DNA of 64,000 nt from Aureimonas pseudogalii (GCF_014196835.1 NZ_JACIEK010000001.1:942283-1006282), one strand, 5' to 3'. Shown: positions 46,406-56,914, counted from the stretch's first letter. Notes: a model not told the origin generated them from the sequence alone. A program made the numbers and translations.

Positions 46406-46620
46406 GGGGGTCCTTGTCGGGTTCGGGGTCGGGTTCGGGGGCGCGCGGGAACAAGCACTGGGCGAAGGACCGTCTCGGCCGCTACGGGGGTGGAGGCGCT
46501 GGAAACCGCGCGCGTTCTCGCTAGAACGAGCGTTGGGAGGCCAACCGCCTTCGGTCGCTCGGCTAACGCCGCTCGGGCCGATCGGGTTCGGCCGGATCCG
46601 TTCTCCTGCCGGCGAAACCC

Positions 46621-47367
46621 ATGCCCGACTACGATTTCTCCGGACCCCGCCTGTTCCTCGAGCCGACGATCGAGCGCGACGTGGCGATCGAGGCGACGGT
46701 CCCGCAAGCGAACTATCTCCTCAACGTGCTGCGCCTGGATGAAGGCGCGGCGATTCTCGTCTTCAACGGGCGCGACGGCGAATGGCGGGCGCAGCTCCGG
46801 CGCGAAGGGCGCAAGCGCCTGTTCCTCGTGCCGACGAAGCACCTGCGCGACCAGATGCCGCTGCCCGACCTGCACTACTGCTTCGCGCCGCTGAAGTCGG
46901 CGCGGCTCGACTACACCGTGCAGAAGGCCGTGGAGATGGGCGCCGGCCTCCTCCAGCCGGTTCAGACGCAGCACACGCAGGCGCCCCGCTTCAACGTGGA
47001 GCGCGCGAAGGCCAACGCGGTGGAGGCCTGCGAGCAGTGCGGCGTGCTCGCCGTGCCTGAGGTTCGCGACATCGTGAAGCTCGACCGGCTGCTGGCCGGC
47101 TGGGACGCGGCGCGCACGCTGGTCTTCTGCGACGAGCGCGCGGGCGCCGAGCCGCCGCTGGCGACGCTCAAACCCCTCGCCGATCGCCCGATCGGCCTTC
47201 TCGTCGGGCCCGAGGGCGGCTTTTCGGCGGCCGAGCGCGAGATGCTGCTCGCCCTGCCCTTCGTGCGCGCCATTTCGCTGGGACCGCGGATCCTGCGCGC
47301 CGACACCGCGGCCGTCGCGGCGCTGGCGGTTCTCCAGGCCGCCGCGGGAGACTGGCCGCGCAGCTGA
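46621..47367 (+). CDS. rsmE: 16S rRNA m3U1498 methyltransferase RsmE
   Basis: A 248-residue SPOUT-class enzyme that methylates U1498 of 16S rRNA. The N-terminal PUA-like domain is about 1-80. The C-terminal trefoil-knot domain has LDYTVQKAVEMG, the SAM-binding GPEGGFS and the knot-closing SLGPRILRADTAAVAAL. Length is standard. The next gene, gshA, follows after 122 nt. Confidence 0.95.
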   Translation: MPDYDFSGPRLFLEPTIERDVAIEATVPQANYLLNVLRLDEGAAILVFNGRDGEWRAQLRREGRKRLFLVPTKHLRDQMPLPDLHYCFAPLKSARLDYTVQKAVEMGAGLLQPVQTQHTQAPRFNVERAKANAVEACEQCGVLAVPEVRDIVKLDRLLAGWDAARTLVFCDERAGAEPPLATLKPLADRPIGLLVGPEGGFSAAEREMLLALPFVRAISLGPRILRADTAAVAALAVLQAAAGDWPRS

Positions 47368-47489
47368 CGCGCGCGCCGGACCGTTCACGGTAAAAGCGCT
47401 TGCGCCTCCCGGCGAAAGCGGACATGCACCGTTCGCCTCGGCCGGGAGCGGCGGAGCCGAGACTTTTCGCATCCAGGCCGGAGCACTCG

Positions 47490-48875
47490 ATGGCGCGCGA
47501 TACGACCGATCTGACAGAGATCGCCGACCTGAACGAACTGGTCGGCCACATCGCCGAGGGCGAGAAGCCGGCGGAGGCGTTCCGCATTGGCACCGAGCAC
47601 GAGAAGTTTCCCTTCTACACAGCCGACCTCTCGCCCGTGCCCTACGAGGGCGAGCGCGGCATCCGCGCGCTCCTCGACGGCATGCAGGCGCTTTCGGGCT
47701 GGGAGGCGATCGTCGACGACGGGCGCATCATCGGCCTCGCCGGCGCGGCCGGGGCCGGCGCCATCTCGCTCGAACCCGGCGGCCAGTTCGAGCTCTCCGG
47801 CGCGCCGGTCGAGACGCTGCACGAGACCTGCCGCGAGTCGAACGCGCATCTGGCCGATCTTCGCGACGTCGCCGAACCGCTCGGCATCCGCTTCCTCGGC
47901 CTCGGCGCCAGCCCCGTCTGGACGCTCGAAGAGACGCCGGTGATGCCGAAGTCGCGCTACGAGATCATGGCGCGCTACATGCCGAAGGTCGGGACGCGCG
48001 GCCTCGACATGATGTTCCGCACCTCCACCATCCAGGTCAATCTCGACTTCTCTTCCGAGCGCGACATGCGCCGCAAGATGCAGGTCGGCATGCGCCTGCA
48101 GGCGGTGGCCTCGGCGCTCTTCGCCAATTCGCCGTTCACCGAGGGGCGGCCGAACGGCCTCGTCTCCTGGCGCTCCGACGTCTGGTCCGACGTCGACAAC
48201 CGTCGCTCCGGCCTTCTGCCCTGCGCCTTCGAGGAGAGCTTCGGCTACCGCGACTACGTCGAATGGGCGCTCGACGTGCCCATGTATTTCGCGATGCGCG
48301 ACGGGCGCTACTTCGACGCCACCGACATCACCTTCCGCCAGTTCCTCGACGGCGCGGTGCCCGCGACGCTGCGCGGGCGCGCCGGGCCCCTCGTTCCCAA
48401 TCACGGCGACTGGGCCAACCATCTCTCCACCCTCTTCCCCGACGTGCGGCTGAAGCGCTTCCTCGAGATGCGCGGCGCCGACGGCGGCCCGTGGCGCGGC
48501 ATCTGCGCGCTGCCCGCCTTCTGGACCGGCCTCCTCTACGACGAGGCCGCGCTCGACGAGATCGAGTCGACGACGCGCGACTGGAGCTTCGAGGAGGTCT
48601 CGGCGCTACGCCGCGAGGTGCCGCGTCTCGGTCTCGCGACGCCCTTCCGCGAGGGCACCGTGCTCGCCATCGCCCGCCGGGCAGTGGCGATCTCGCGCGA
48701 GGGTCTGGCGCGGCGCGCGCGGCTCAACGCCGCCGGCGAGGACGAGACGATCTTCCTGCAGCCGCTGGAGGACGTGGTGGCGCGCGGGCACACCGTCGCC
48801 GAGGATCTCCTGCGGCTCTACGAGGGCCCCTGGGGGGGACGCCTCGAGCCGCTGTTCCGGCACATGGCCTACTAG
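47490..48875 (+). CDS. gshA: Glutamate-cysteine ligase (plant/alphaproteobacterial type)
   Basis: A 461-residue glutamate-cysteine ligase, the first step of glutathione synthesis. Class motifs are FRIGTEHEKF, ISLEPGGQFELSGAP, MPKSRYEIMARYMP, FRTSTIQVNLDFS and NHGDWANHLSTLFPDVRLKR. It belongs to the group shared by plants and alphaproteobacteria, unrelated in detail to E. coli GshA. The ATG at 47490 is chosen because the family starts a few residues before IADLNEL; codons upstream give no family sequence. gshB is not in the window. Confidence 0.96.
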   Translation: MARDTTDLTEIADLNELVGHIAEGEKPAEAFRIGTEHEKFPFYTADLSPVPYEGERGIRALLDGMQALSGWEAIVDDGRIIGLAGAAGAGAISLEPGGQFELSGAPVETLHETCRESNAHLADLRDVAEPLGIRFLGLGASPVWTLEETPVMPKSRYEIMARYMPKVGTRGLDMMFRTSTIQVNLDFSSERDMRRKMQVGMRLQAVASALFANSPFTEGRPNGLVSWRSDVWSDVDNRRSGLLPCAFEESFGYRDYVEWALDVPMYFAMRDGRYFDATDITFRQFLDGAVPATLRGRAGPLVPNHGDWANHLSTLFPDVRLKRFLEMRGADGGPWRGICALPAFWTGLLYDEAALDEIESTTRDWSFEEVSALRREVPRLGLATPFREGTVLAIARRAVAISREGLARRARLNAAGEDETIFLQPLEDVVARGHTVAEDLLRLYEGPWGGRLEPLFRHMAY

Positions 48876-49017
48876 CACCGGGCTCCCGGCCGGCCTTGCG
48901 GAAGGGCCTGTCGTCTTTTCGTCGTGAACGGCTTGTGGCGCCGGCCCGGCCGCGCCATCCTGGCAAGCACGACCGGCCGCCTTCGCGCTTCCTGCGGCGG
49001 CCCCGGCGGGAGGGGCG

Positions 49018-49857
49018 ATGACCGATTTCTTCGACTGGCTGCGCGCGGGCGACGCGGGCCCTGCCGCCGAGCAGATCGCCGCGCATTTCCGATTGAGCCA
49101 AGAGGAGATGCGCCGCACCGCCGACGCGCTGGTGCCGGCCTTCATGCTGGGCATGCAGCGCGCCATGGCCGACCCCGCCGGCTGGACCGACCTCGTCGGC
49201 CGCGTCGGCCAGGCCACGGCCGGCGGCGGCGGGCTGTTTCCCGGCGCCGCGGCCGGGCGCACCGTCATGGACGGCCTCTTCAACGCCGACCTGATGCACG
49301 CGATCGCGCGCCAGGCCTCGATGCTCACCGGCCAGGCGCCGGACGTCATCGAGAAGATGATGCCGATGCTGGGGGCGCTGACCTTCCAGTCGATGCTGCG
49401 CACGCTGGCGGCGGCGCCCGGCAGCTTTCCCACCGACGCCGCCGGCCAGACGATTGCCGAAGCCATGAGGCGCAGCGCGAACGCGGTAGAGGCGTTCAGC
49501 CGCCCCTCCGCGCAAGGCGCGCCCGGCCGCCCGGCCGCCCCCGCCATGGCCTCGCTCTTCGCCGAGGCGCTGAAGGGCGGCGTGCCCTGGATGCCCGGCG
49601 GCGGCGGCGCTTCCGCAACGCCCGGCGACCCGTTCGGCTTCTTCGGTTCGATGATGAAGGCCTTCGTGCCGCCCGGCGCCCCTCCGACGACCCCGGGCGC
49701 CTCCCGGCCCGGCGCGGCGAAGGGGGAACCCGGCACCGCCGATGGCGCACCGGCCGACCCGTTCTTCGGCCTGATGGACAATGCCCGCTCGCTGCAGGCG
49801 GACTACGTTCGCGAGATGCTGTCGCTCTTCGAGCGCCATCGCCCGACGAAACCCTGA
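49018..49857 (+). CDS. DUF937-like protein
   Basis: A 279-residue protein of the YidB/DUF937 kind: FRLSQEEMRRTADALVPAFMLGMQRAM followed by a glycine-rich segment, then EKMMPMLGALTFQSML. The C-terminal half is a low-complexity Pro/Gly/Ala linker (about 165-245) ending in an amphipathic helix. There is no signal or membrane segment. AGGGGCG precedes the ATG. Function unknown. Confidence 0.7.
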   Translation: MTDFFDWLRAGDAGPAAEQIAAHFRLSQEEMRRTADALVPAFMLGMQRAMADPAGWTDLVGRVGQATAGGGGLFPGAAAGRTVMDGLFNADLMHAIARQASMLTGQAPDVIEKMMPMLGALTFQSMLRTLAAAPGSFPTDAAGQTIAEAMRRSANAVEAFSRPSAQGAPGRPAAPAMASLFAEALKGGVPWMPGGGGASATPGDPFGFFGSMMKAFVPPGAPPTTPGASRPGAAKGEPGTADGAPADPFFGLMDNARSLQADYVREMLSLFERHRPTKP

Positions 49858-50008
49858 CGCGCCCGGTCTTCAGCCGCCGAGGCCGCCACGAAGACTGGCA
49901 CCGCGCCGCAAAAGATTTTGCCGATACGGCCTTGGACGGCGACGGACCCGCCCCCTATAGTGCGGGAGACTGAAACGCGCGGGATCGTCGTATCCCCACG
50001 GAACCCGG

Positions 50009-51322
50009 ATGCTGATCGCTAATCTTCTCATCGTCGTCTTCCTCATCGTTCTCAATGGCTTCTTCGCGATGTCGGAACTGGCGGTGGTGTCCTCGCGGCG
50101 TGCCCGCCTCCAGCAGATGGCCCAGAACGGCAAGCGCGGGGCGAGCGGCGCCCTCAAGCTGATCGACGATCCCACCAGCTTCCTGTCGACCGTCCAGGTC
50201 GGCATCACCCTCGTCGGCATCTTCGCCGGCGCGTACGGCGCCTCGTCCTTCTCGGGCCCGGTCGCCACGTTCCTCGGCGGGCTGCCGCTCATCGGTCCCT
50301 ATGCCGAAGGCCTGTCCTTCGGCATCGTCGTGGTGCTCATCACCTATTTCTCGCTGATCATCGGCGAGCTGGTGCCCAAGCGCTTCGCCCTCGCCAATCC
50401 CGAGGCCATCGCCTGCTTCGTCTCCTCGCCCATGCGCTTCCTCGCGCGCATCGGCCTGCCGATCGTCTGGTTCCTGCGCGTCTCCACCGAGATCGTCGGC
50501 AAGCTGGTGGGCGCGGGCAAGGCCAACGAGAACGCGGTGACCGAGGAGGAGGTCAAGGCGATGATCGCCGAGGGCACCGAATCGGGCGTCTTCGAGGAGA
50601 AGGAGCGCGAGATGATCGAGGGGGTGCTGCGCATCGCCGATCGCAACGTGCGCTCCATCATGGTGCCGCGCCCCGACGTCGCCTGGGTCTCGCTGGCCGA
50701 CGAGCCCAGCGTCATTCTCGACGAGATCCATCTCAGCGGCCATTCGCGCTTTCCCGTCGCCGCCGAGGACATCGACGATCTCGTGGGCGTCGTGCAGGCC
50801 AAGGAGCTGCTCGAGCAGTATCGCACCACCGGCAGCATCGACGTGAAGGCGGTGATCCGCGAGCCGCTCTACGTCAACGAGACCATGCCGGTGCTGAAGC
50901 TCCTTGACCGCTTCCGCACCTCCAACATCCACATGGCGATCGTGCTCGACGAATACGGCTCGTTCGAGGGCGTGGTGACGCCCACCGACATTCTCGTCTC
51001 CATCGCCGGTTCGCTGCCCGAGGGCGCGAGCGACGACTACGGCGCGACGCAGCGCCCCGACGGCTCCTACCTGATCGACGCCGGCATGCCGATCGATGAC
51101 GTCGAGCGGCGCCTCGCGGATGCCAAGCTGCCCGAGGAGCGCGACTACGAGACGCTCGCCGGCTTCATCCTCGACCAGTTCGGCCACATTCCCGAAGTCG
51201 GCGAAGCCATCCAGTACGGCGCCTGGCGCTTCGAGGTGGTGGATCTCGACGGGCGCCGCGTCGACAAGATTCTGGCGACGCGCACCGGCGAACTCGCCGG
51301 CGCCCTGCGCGAGAACGCCTGA
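50009..51322 (+). CDS. CorC/HlyC-type CNNM transporter with CBS domains
   Basis: A 437-residue membrane protein of the hemolysin-like UPF0053 family. The CNNM (DUF21) membrane domain is about 1-180 with LNGFFAMSELAVVSSRRARL and GELVPKRFALANPE. A CBS pair (about 205-335; MVPRPDVAWV, IVLDEYGSFEGVVTPTDIL) and the CorC/HlyC C-terminal domain (about 350-430; LAGFILDQFGHIPEVGE) follow. Related proteins export magnesium or sodium. Full length and intact. Confidence 0.93.
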   Translation: MLIANLLIVVFLIVLNGFFAMSELAVVSSRRARLQQMAQNGKRGASGALKLIDDPTSFLSTVQVGITLVGIFAGAYGASSFSGPVATFLGGLPLIGPYAEGLSFGIVVVLITYFSLIIGELVPKRFALANPEAIACFVSSPMRFLARIGLPIVWFLRVSTEIVGKLVGAGKANENAVTEEEVKAMIAEGTESGVFEEKEREMIEGVLRIADRNVRSIMVPRPDVAWVSLADEPSVILDEIHLSGHSRFPVAAEDIDDLVGVVQAKELLEQYRTTGSIDVKAVIREPLYVNETMPVLKLLDRFRTSNIHMAIVLDEYGSFEGVVTPTDILVSIAGSLPEGASDDYGATQRPDGSYLIDAGMPIDDVERRLADAKLPEERDYETLAGFILDQFGHIPEVGEAIQYGAWRFEVVDLDGRRVDKILATRTGELAGALRENA

Positions 51323-51359
51323 TCGCCAAGCCGCTTTCCCGGCGGCAACGAAACGAAAA

Positions 51360-51405
51360 AAGGCCGGGAGGGCGCCGCGATCGTCGCGGATACCCTCCCG
51401 GCCTT
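51360..51405. terminator. Bidirectional terminator between the CorC-type gene and the DUF1127 gene
   Basis: A 13-bp perfect stem, AAGGCCGGGAGGG (51360-51372) paired with 51393-51405, holding a smaller CCGCGA/TCGCGG hairpin in its loop. The minus strand exits into a run of T, so the terminator is strongest for the DUF1127 gene; it also lies 38 nt past the CorC-type stop. Confidence 0.88.
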
Positions 51406-51458
51406 CCATGTCTCGCATCCCTCCAAGTCCGACCGGCGATCCCCAGCCGGCGGGGGAA

Positions 51459-51734
51459 TCAGTCGCGCGCGGGCGACCGGCGGCGGCGGCCCGCCGCCAT
51501 CGCCATCTTGAAGGTCGGATCCTCGCGCCAGTCGGCATGCATCGCCTCATGCACGTCGTCGCGCTTCAGGCCGATGTCGGTGAGAAGATAGTCCGGCAGT
51601 TCCGACACGCGGTAGGCGGCACGGCGATTGAGAAAGGTCCGCACGATCGCGCGAAGGGCCGAAAGACCGGTGGCGAACGCCGGTGCCAGGGTTTCGGTGA
51701 TCCGGGAAGCCGGTGTCTTCGAAGCGAGCGTCAT
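51459..51734 (-). CDS. DUF1127 domain protein
   Basis: A 91-residue protein with the arginine-rich DUF1127 (YjiS-like) motif in its second half: FLNRRAAYRVSELPDYLLTDIGLKRDDV. Small DUF1127 proteins in Agrobacterium and Rhodobacter bind RNA or influence phosphate and carbon regulation. The N-terminal 35 residues are unassigned. It diverges from a LysR gene and has a strong terminator. Confidence 0.88.
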   Translation of the reverse strand: MTLASKTPASRITETLAPAFATGLSALRAIVRTFLNRRAAYRVSELPDYLLTDIGLKRDDVHEAMHADWREDPTFKMAMAAGRRRRSPARD

Positions 51735-51907
51735 GGCCGTTTCTCCTTTCGAGTGCCATATCGGGGGTCAGACATGCCTCCGGCGGTCCGGCGAACGGGG
51801 TGTTCACCGGTGGAAAAGCCGTTGGGCGGGCGTGACAGGATCTGAGATAGATCGCCTTGACGGATCAGACCAACGAATGTTTCTTATGCGGGTCATCAGC
51901 TAACGCG

Positions 51908-52879
51908 ATGGATCAGACGATGGCCAATCCACTCGATCTCGACCAGCTCCGCACCTTCGTGGCGATCGTCGACACCGGCTCGTTCACGCGCGCCGCCGAA
52001 GAGGTGTTCAAGACGCAGTCCGCCGTCTCCATGCAGGTGCGCCGGCTGGAGGAGCGCCTCGGCACCGAGCTCTTCGAGCGCTCGGGCCGCGCGGTGAAGC
52101 TGACCGACGCCGGCAGCCGCCTTCTCGCCTATGCGCGGCGCATGCTCGCGCTCAGCCAGGAGACACTGTCCGCCTTCGACGAGGAGACGATCGAGGGGCA
52201 CGTGCGCATCGGCCTGCCCGACGACTATGCCGAGCGCTTCCTGCCCGAGATCATGGCGCGCTTCGTGCGCTCCAACCCGCGCGTCGAACTGCAGATCGCC
52301 TGCGAGACGACGTCGAGCCTCATCGAGCATATCGACAAGGGCCATCTCGACGTCGCGCTCGTCTGCCCGACCAAGAGCAGCGCCTGGTCGGAGATCGTGC
52401 GGCGCGAGCCGCTGCACTTCGTCACCTCCGCCTCGCATTCGGTGCACGAGGAGCCGGTGCTGCCGCTGGCGATCGGCCGGCAGGACTGCGCCTGGCGGCG
52501 TCAGGGCATCGAGGCGCTCGACGGGATCGGCCGCGCGCACCGCGTGCTCTTCACCTCCTGGTCGGCGCAGATCGTCACCTCCGCGGTGCTCGCCGGTCTG
52601 GCCGTCAGCGTGCTGCCGGAATGCGCGCTGCGTCCGGGCATGCGGGTGCTCGGCGAGGCCGACGGCTTCCCGCGGCTGGAGGACGCAGAGATCGCGGTCA
52701 TGCGCGGGCGCAACACCAACACGCCGGTGATCTCGGCCCTCGTCGAGCATATCCGCGAGAGCCTGCAGAATCTGGCGCCGGTCGCCGCGCCGATCCGCCC
52801 GCGCCTCGCCGAAACCCGGACGACGCGCCCCTCGCTGCTGCGCCCGGCCGCCGGGCCCCAGCGTCTGGTCGGGGTCTGA
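51908..52879 (+). CDS. LysR-family transcriptional regulator
   Basis: A 323-residue LysR protein. The helix-turn-helix is about 15-75 ([24 protein letters not shown]), followed by an effector domain with [18 protein letters not shown]. The C-terminus has an extra Pro/Arg-rich 35-residue tail. Start options at 51857, 51908 and 51920 are in frame; 51908 or 51920 gives the usual LysR N-terminus. It diverges from the DUF1127 gene and ends 5 nt before xseA, so its target could be the DUF1127 gene; no ligand can be guessed. Confidence 0.88.
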   Translation: MDQTMANPLDLDQLRTFVAIVDTGSFTRAAEEVFKTQSAVSMQVRRLEERLGTELFERSGRAVKLTDAGSRLLAYARRMLALSQETLSAFDEETIEGHVRIGLPDDYAERFLPEIMARFVRSNPRVELQIACETTSSLIEHIDKGHLDVALVCPTKSSAWSEIVRREPLHFVTSASHSVHEEPVLPLAIGRQDCAWRRQGIEALDGIGRAHRVLFTSWSAQIVTSAVLAGLAVSVLPECALRPGMRVLGEADGFPRLEDAEIAVMRGRNTNTPVISALVEHIRESLQNLAPVAAPIRPRLAETRTTRPSLLRPAAGPQRLVGV

Positions 52880-52884
52880 GAGCG

Positions 52885-54483
52885 GTGAGTGCGCTTCGCG
52901 AGACGGCCGCGACCAACGTCGCCGAATATTCCGTCACCGAGATCTCCGGCGCGCTGAAGCGCACGGTGGAGGAGACGTTCGGCCACGTGCGCGTGCGCGG
53001 CGAGATTTCCGGCTATCGCGGGCCGCATTCCTCCGGCCATGCCTATTTCGCGCTGAAGGACGACAAGTCGCGGCTCGAAGCCGTGGTCTGGCGCACGAGC
53101 TTCGCCAAGCTCGCCTTCAAGCCCGAAGAGGGGCTGGAGGTCATCGTCACCGGCAAGCTCACGACCTTTCCGGGCTCGTCGAAATACCAGATCGTGATCG
53201 AGGCGATGGAGCCCGCCGGCGCCGGCGCGCTGATGGCGCTTCTCAACGAGCGCCGGTTGAGGCTCGAGGCCGAGGGGCTGTTCGCGGCCGAGGCCAAGCG
53301 CCCGCTGCCCTTCCTGCCGCGCGTCATCGGCGTCGTCACCTCGCCGACCGGCGCGGTGATCCGTGACATCCGCCACCGCATCGCCGACCGCTTTCCCCTG
53401 CATCTCCTCGTCTGGCCGGTGCGCGTGCAGGGCGAGACCTGCGGCGCGGAGGTGAGCGCGGCGATCGCCGGCTTCAACGCGCTGCCCGAGGGCGGCAAGA
53501 TCCCGCGCCCCGACCTTCTCATCGTGGCGCGCGGCGGCGGCTCGCTCGAGGATCTCTGGGGCTTCAACGACGAGGCGGTGGTGCGCGCCGCCGCAGCCTC
53601 GTCGATCCCGCTGATCTCGGCCGTCGGCCACGAGACCGACTGGAGCCTCCTCGACCACGCCGCCGACCGGCGCGCCCCGACCCCGACCGGCGCCGCCGAG
53701 ATGGCCGTGCCGGTGCGCGCCGATCTCGTGGCGACGCTTGCGGCGCTGGACGCGCGCTCGGGCGCGGCGATCTCGCGCGGGCTGCAGGGCGAGCGGCGCG
53801 CCGTGGCGGCGCTGGCCCGCGCCCTGCCCTCTGCCGACACGCTGCTGGCGCTGCCGCGCCGACGGCTCGACGAGGCCGACGCCGGCCTCGGCCGCTCGCT
53901 GCGGAGCCTTTTCTCCGACCGGCGGCGCGATCTCGTGGAGATCGGCTCACAGCTCTCGCCCCAGCGGCTGGAGGCGGCCCTGCGCGACAAGCGCGGCGAG
54001 CTGCGTCATGCCGACCAGCAGGCGCTGCACGCGGTCGGCCTGTCGCTCGCCCGCCACCGCCACCGGCTCGACCGGCTCGCCGGCGCCTTCCGCCCGCACA
54101 TCGTCGCCGCCCGCTCCGACGAGGCGCGCCACCGCTTGCTGACGGCGGGCGACCGGCTCGATCGCGCCTTCAAGGGGCTGCAGGATCGGCGCCGTGCGGC
54201 GCTCGGCGCTTCCTGGCGCATGGCCTCCAGCCTCGATCCGCGCCAGGTGCTGGAGCGCGGCTACGCCATCGTGCGCGGCGCCGGCGACGTGCCGATCACC
54301 CGGGCTGAGGATCTCGTGCCGGGCTCGCGCTTCGAGATCGAGTTCGCCCACGGTCGCAAGCGCCCGGCGCTGGCGCTCGACCCCGCGGGCGAACTGCCCG
54401 AGACGCCGGAAGCCCGCCCCGCGCGGCCGGCCCGGCGTGCTCGCCGGGCCCACACCGAGACGGTGCAGGGCGACCTCTTCTGA
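52885..54483 (+). CDS. xseA: Exodeoxyribonuclease VII large subunit
   Basis: A 532-residue XseA starting at a GTG 5 nt after the LysR stop. The OB-fold domain is about 15-105 ([21 protein letters not shown]). The catalytic core has [37 protein letters not shown] and [10 protein letters not shown] long coiled-coil arm and the C-terminal RGYAIVR segment follow. The basic tail ([11 protein letters not shown]) is an extension. The enzyme degrades single-stranded DNA with XseB, whose gene is not in this window. Confidence 0.96.
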   Translation: MSALRETAATNVAEYSVTEISGALKRTVEETFGHVRVRGEISGYRGPHSSGHAYFALKDDKSRLEAVVWRTSFAKLAFKPEEGLEVIVTGKLTTFPGSSKYQIVIEAMEPAGAGALMALLNERRLRLEAEGLFAAEAKRPLPFLPRVIGVVTSPTGAVIRDIRHRIADRFPLHLLVWPVRVQGETCGAEVSAAIAGFNALPEGGKIPRPDLLIVARGGGSLEDLWGFNDEAVVRAAAASSIPLISAVGHETDWSLLDHAADRRAPTPTGAAEMAVPVRADLVATLAALDARSGAAISRGLQGERRAVAALARALPSADTLLALPRRRLDEADAGLGRSLRSLFSDRRRDLVEIGSQLSPQRLEAALRDKRGELRHADQQALHAVGLSLARHRHRLDRLAGAFRPHIVAARSDEARHRLLTAGDRLDRAFKGLQDRRRAALGASWRMASSLDPRQVLERGYAIVRGAGDVPITRAEDLVPGSRFEIEFAHGRKRPALALDPAGELPETPEARPARPARRARRAHTETVQGDLF

Positions 54484-54490
54484 CGCAGCG

Positions 54491-55984
54491 TCAACGGACG
54501 CGATCGAGGCTTTCGGCGGCTTCCGTCGCCGGCGCCTTGGCCGGCTCCGGCGCGCCCTCGCCATGGCCGCTGATCTCGCGCCCGGCATCGGCCGCGAAGC
54601 GCGCGTTCCAGATCGTCGCCGCCAGCGAGATCGCCACCACCACCGCGAAGGCCGCCGAGAAGTCGGCGAGCTGCGGCGTCGCGTGGTCCCGCCATTGCAT
54701 CGAGCCGTGCAGCGCCAGCGCGGCGACGCAGATGCCGAGCGACAGCATGAGCTGCTGGAACGTCGTGTAGAAGCTCGTCGCCGAGCTCATCTGGCGGTTC
54801 GAGATGCTGTCGTAGGCCACCGTGTTGTAGGCGGTGAACTGGAACGACATCGAGAAGCCGCAGACCATGAGCACCCCGAAGATCAGCGGCAGCGGCCAGT
54901 CCGGCCGAAAGAAGGCGCAGAGGCCGTAGAGCAGCACCGCCGCGACGCCGTTCGCCATCAGTGCGTCGCGAAAGCCGAAGCGGCGCAGCAGGCGCGGCGC
55001 CAGCGCCTTCATGGCGAGCGAGCCGATCGCGGTGGCGATGGTGATCAGTCCGCTCGTCGCGGCCGAAAGGCCGAAGCCGAGCTGCATCATCAGCGGCAGC
55101 AGGAAGGGCTGCGCCCCTTGCGTGATGCGCGTCAGCGAGCCCGCGATCACCGAGGTGCCGAACGAGGGCACACGCATCAGCGAAAGATCGAGGATCGGCG
55201 CGGGATGGCGCCTTGCGTGACGCAGGTAGAGGGCACCCGAGACGAGGCCGAGCGCGACGAGCGCCAGCGCGGTCAGCCCCTCGCCGTCGCGGCTCGCCAT
55301 CTCGAAGCCGAAGAGCAGCGAGCCGAGCGAGATGCCGGACATCACCATGCCCCAGCGGTCGAACGGCCCCATGACCTCGCCGCGCGTCTCGTCGATGAAG
55401 AGCGTGACGAGCACCATGCCGAGAAGTCCGATCGGCACGTTGATGTAGAAGATCCAGCGCCAGTCGGCATAGGTCACGATGAGGCCGCCGACGGGGGGCC
55501 CGAGGATCGGGCCGATCAGCGCGGGCACGAGCAGCCAGGACATGGCCGAGACGAGGTCGCGCCGCTCCACCGAGCGCAGGAGCACGAGCCGGCCGACCGG
55601 CATCATCATCGCCCCGCCGAGCCCCTGCAGCAGCCGCGCTGCCACGAGAAGCCCGAGGTTCGGCGCGAGCGCGCAGAGGATCGAGCCCAGCACGAAGACG
55701 CCGATCGCGGCGCGAAACACGGTGCGCGAACCCCAGCGGTCGGCCATCGCGCCGCTTGCCGGAATGAACACGGCGAGGCTGATGAGATAGGAGGTGAGCG
55801 CGATGCTCATCGCCGGCGCGCCGACGCCGAAGTCGCGCGCCATCGTTGGCAGGGCGGTTGCGAGGATCGTCGCATCGAGCTGCTCCATGAACATGGCGCT
55901 GGCGACGATGAGGGCGACGGTGCGGAAGTTGCGGGGGGCACGGGACGCGGCGGCGATGCCGGCGCCGGAGGTGGAAACCGACAT
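54491..55984 (-). CDS. DHA2-type MFS multidrug transporter, second copy
   Basis: A 497-residue, 14-helix-class transporter of the EmrB/QacA type: FMEQLDATILATALPTMA, GAMADRWGSR and GPILGPPVGGLIVTYADWRW. It is clearly paralogous to the transporter at 44195, sharing the TSY-SLAVFIP and YADWRWIFY segments and the same RRFGFR loop. It has a 15-residue N-terminal extension and a longer charged C-terminal tail. Convergent with xseA, 7 nt apart. Confidence 0.9.
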   Translation of the reverse strand: MSVSTSGAGIAAASRAPRNFRTVALIVASAMFMEQLDATILATALPTMARDFGVGAPAMSIALTSYLISLAVFIPASGAMADRWGSRTVFRAAIGVFVLGSILCALAPNLGLLVAARLLQGLGGAMMMPVGRLVLLRSVERRDLVSAMSWLLVPALIGPILGPPVGGLIVTYADWRWIFYINVPIGLLGMVLVTLFIDETRGEVMGPFDRWGMVMSGISLGSLLFGFEMASRDGEGLTALALVALGLVSGALYLRHARRHPAPILDLSLMRVPSFGTSVIAGSLTRITQGAQPFLLPLMMQLGFGLSAATSGLITIATAIGSLAMKALAPRLLRRFGFRDALMANGVAAVLLYGLCAFFRPDWPLPLIFGVLMVCGFSMSFQFTAYNTVAYDSISNRQMSSATSFYTTFQQLMLSLGICVAALALHGSMQWRDHATPQLADFSAAFAVVVAISLAATIWNARFAADAGREISGHGEGAPEPAKAPATEAAESLDRVR

Positions 55985-56281
55985 GGGATCGAGACGAACG
56001 CTTCACGGGCGGCGATGAGCCGGGCCGCCGGACGGCGTGACACCTACGAGGGAGATCGCAGGGCCGACATACGATCGGCCGCCCGCGATTGCCAGCCTTT
56101 TCCGGTCACGATTGACCGCGCGGGCGAACCCGGCGTGATGGCAGCGGAGCACTTCCCGCGAGGGCACGGCGGGGCCGCGCGCCGCGTTGCGCTTGGAAAC
56201 GACAAAACCATCGCCGACCTCTGGGCGTCTGACGAGCGAACGGCCGGCATCGCGGACCGCTCGGGAACGCGCCTTCGGCCC

Positions 56282-56839
56282 CTACCCCATCGTGCCGGGA
56301 TAGGCCGCCTCGTCGGGGAGCGTGTCGCGCCCCTCGCCGAGCCGGTACTGCATGAACACGGTGTCGATCCAGCGCCCGAACTTGAAGCCCGAGCCCTCGA
56401 AAATGCCGATGTGTTGGAAGCCGACGCGCTCGTGCAGCTTGATCGAAGGCTGGTGGTCGGAGCCGCCGATCACCGCGATCATCTGCCGGAACCCCTTCTC
56501 CTCGCAGACCTCCACCAGCCGGCGTAGCAGCGCGGTGCCGATGCCCTTCCCCTTGGCCTCCGGCAGCATGTAGACGGAATCCTCCACCGACCAGCGATAG
56601 GCGGGGCGCGCCCGGAACGGGCCGGCATAGGCATAGGCCACCACGACGCCTTCGGCATCGAGCGCCACGAGGTAGGGATAACCCTGCCCCGTCAGGTTGC
56701 GGAACCGCGTCGCCATCTCCGCCTCGTCCGGCGGCACCAGCTCATACGTCGCCGTGCCGTGCAGAACCGCATCCTCGTAGATCCGCCGCAGGGCCGGCAC
56801 GTCCTCGATCACCGCGTCGCGGAGGGTGAATGCACTCAT
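56282..56839 (-). CDS. GNAT acetyltransferase (phosphinothricin/methionine-sulfone type)
   Basis: A 185-residue GNAT protein. It has the acceptor-side pattern of the PAT/MnaT group (DVPALRRIYEDAVLHGTATYE near the start) and the acetyl-CoA loop AKGKGIGTALLRRL, with VGF and WIDTVFMQY at the end. Such enzymes acetylate phosphinothricin, methionine sulfone or sulfoximine. MSAFTL at 56839 is taken as the start; an ATG 30 nt upstream is possible. Confidence 0.9.
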   Translation of the reverse strand: MSAFTLRDAVIEDVPALRRIYEDAVLHGTATYELVPPDEAEMATRFRNLTGQGYPYLVALDAEGVVVAYAYAGPFRARPAYRWSVEDSVYMLPEAKGKGIGTALLRRLVEVCEEKGFRQMIAVIGGSDHQPSIKLHERVGFQHIGIFEGSGFKFGRWIDTVFMQYRLGEGRDTLPDEAAYPGTMG

Positions 56840-56914
56840 GGTTTCGATGGCCTCGCCTTCGGGAATCACTCCCGTCCACCATAGGCGCGCCGCCGGGACG
56901 GCTCAACGTGGGCG

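Noticed and set aside
46512-46527. Short hairpin CGTTCT-CGCT-AGAACG upstream of rsmE
   Set aside because: Six base pairs only, no T run, and no conserved context; could arise by chance in GC-rich DNA.
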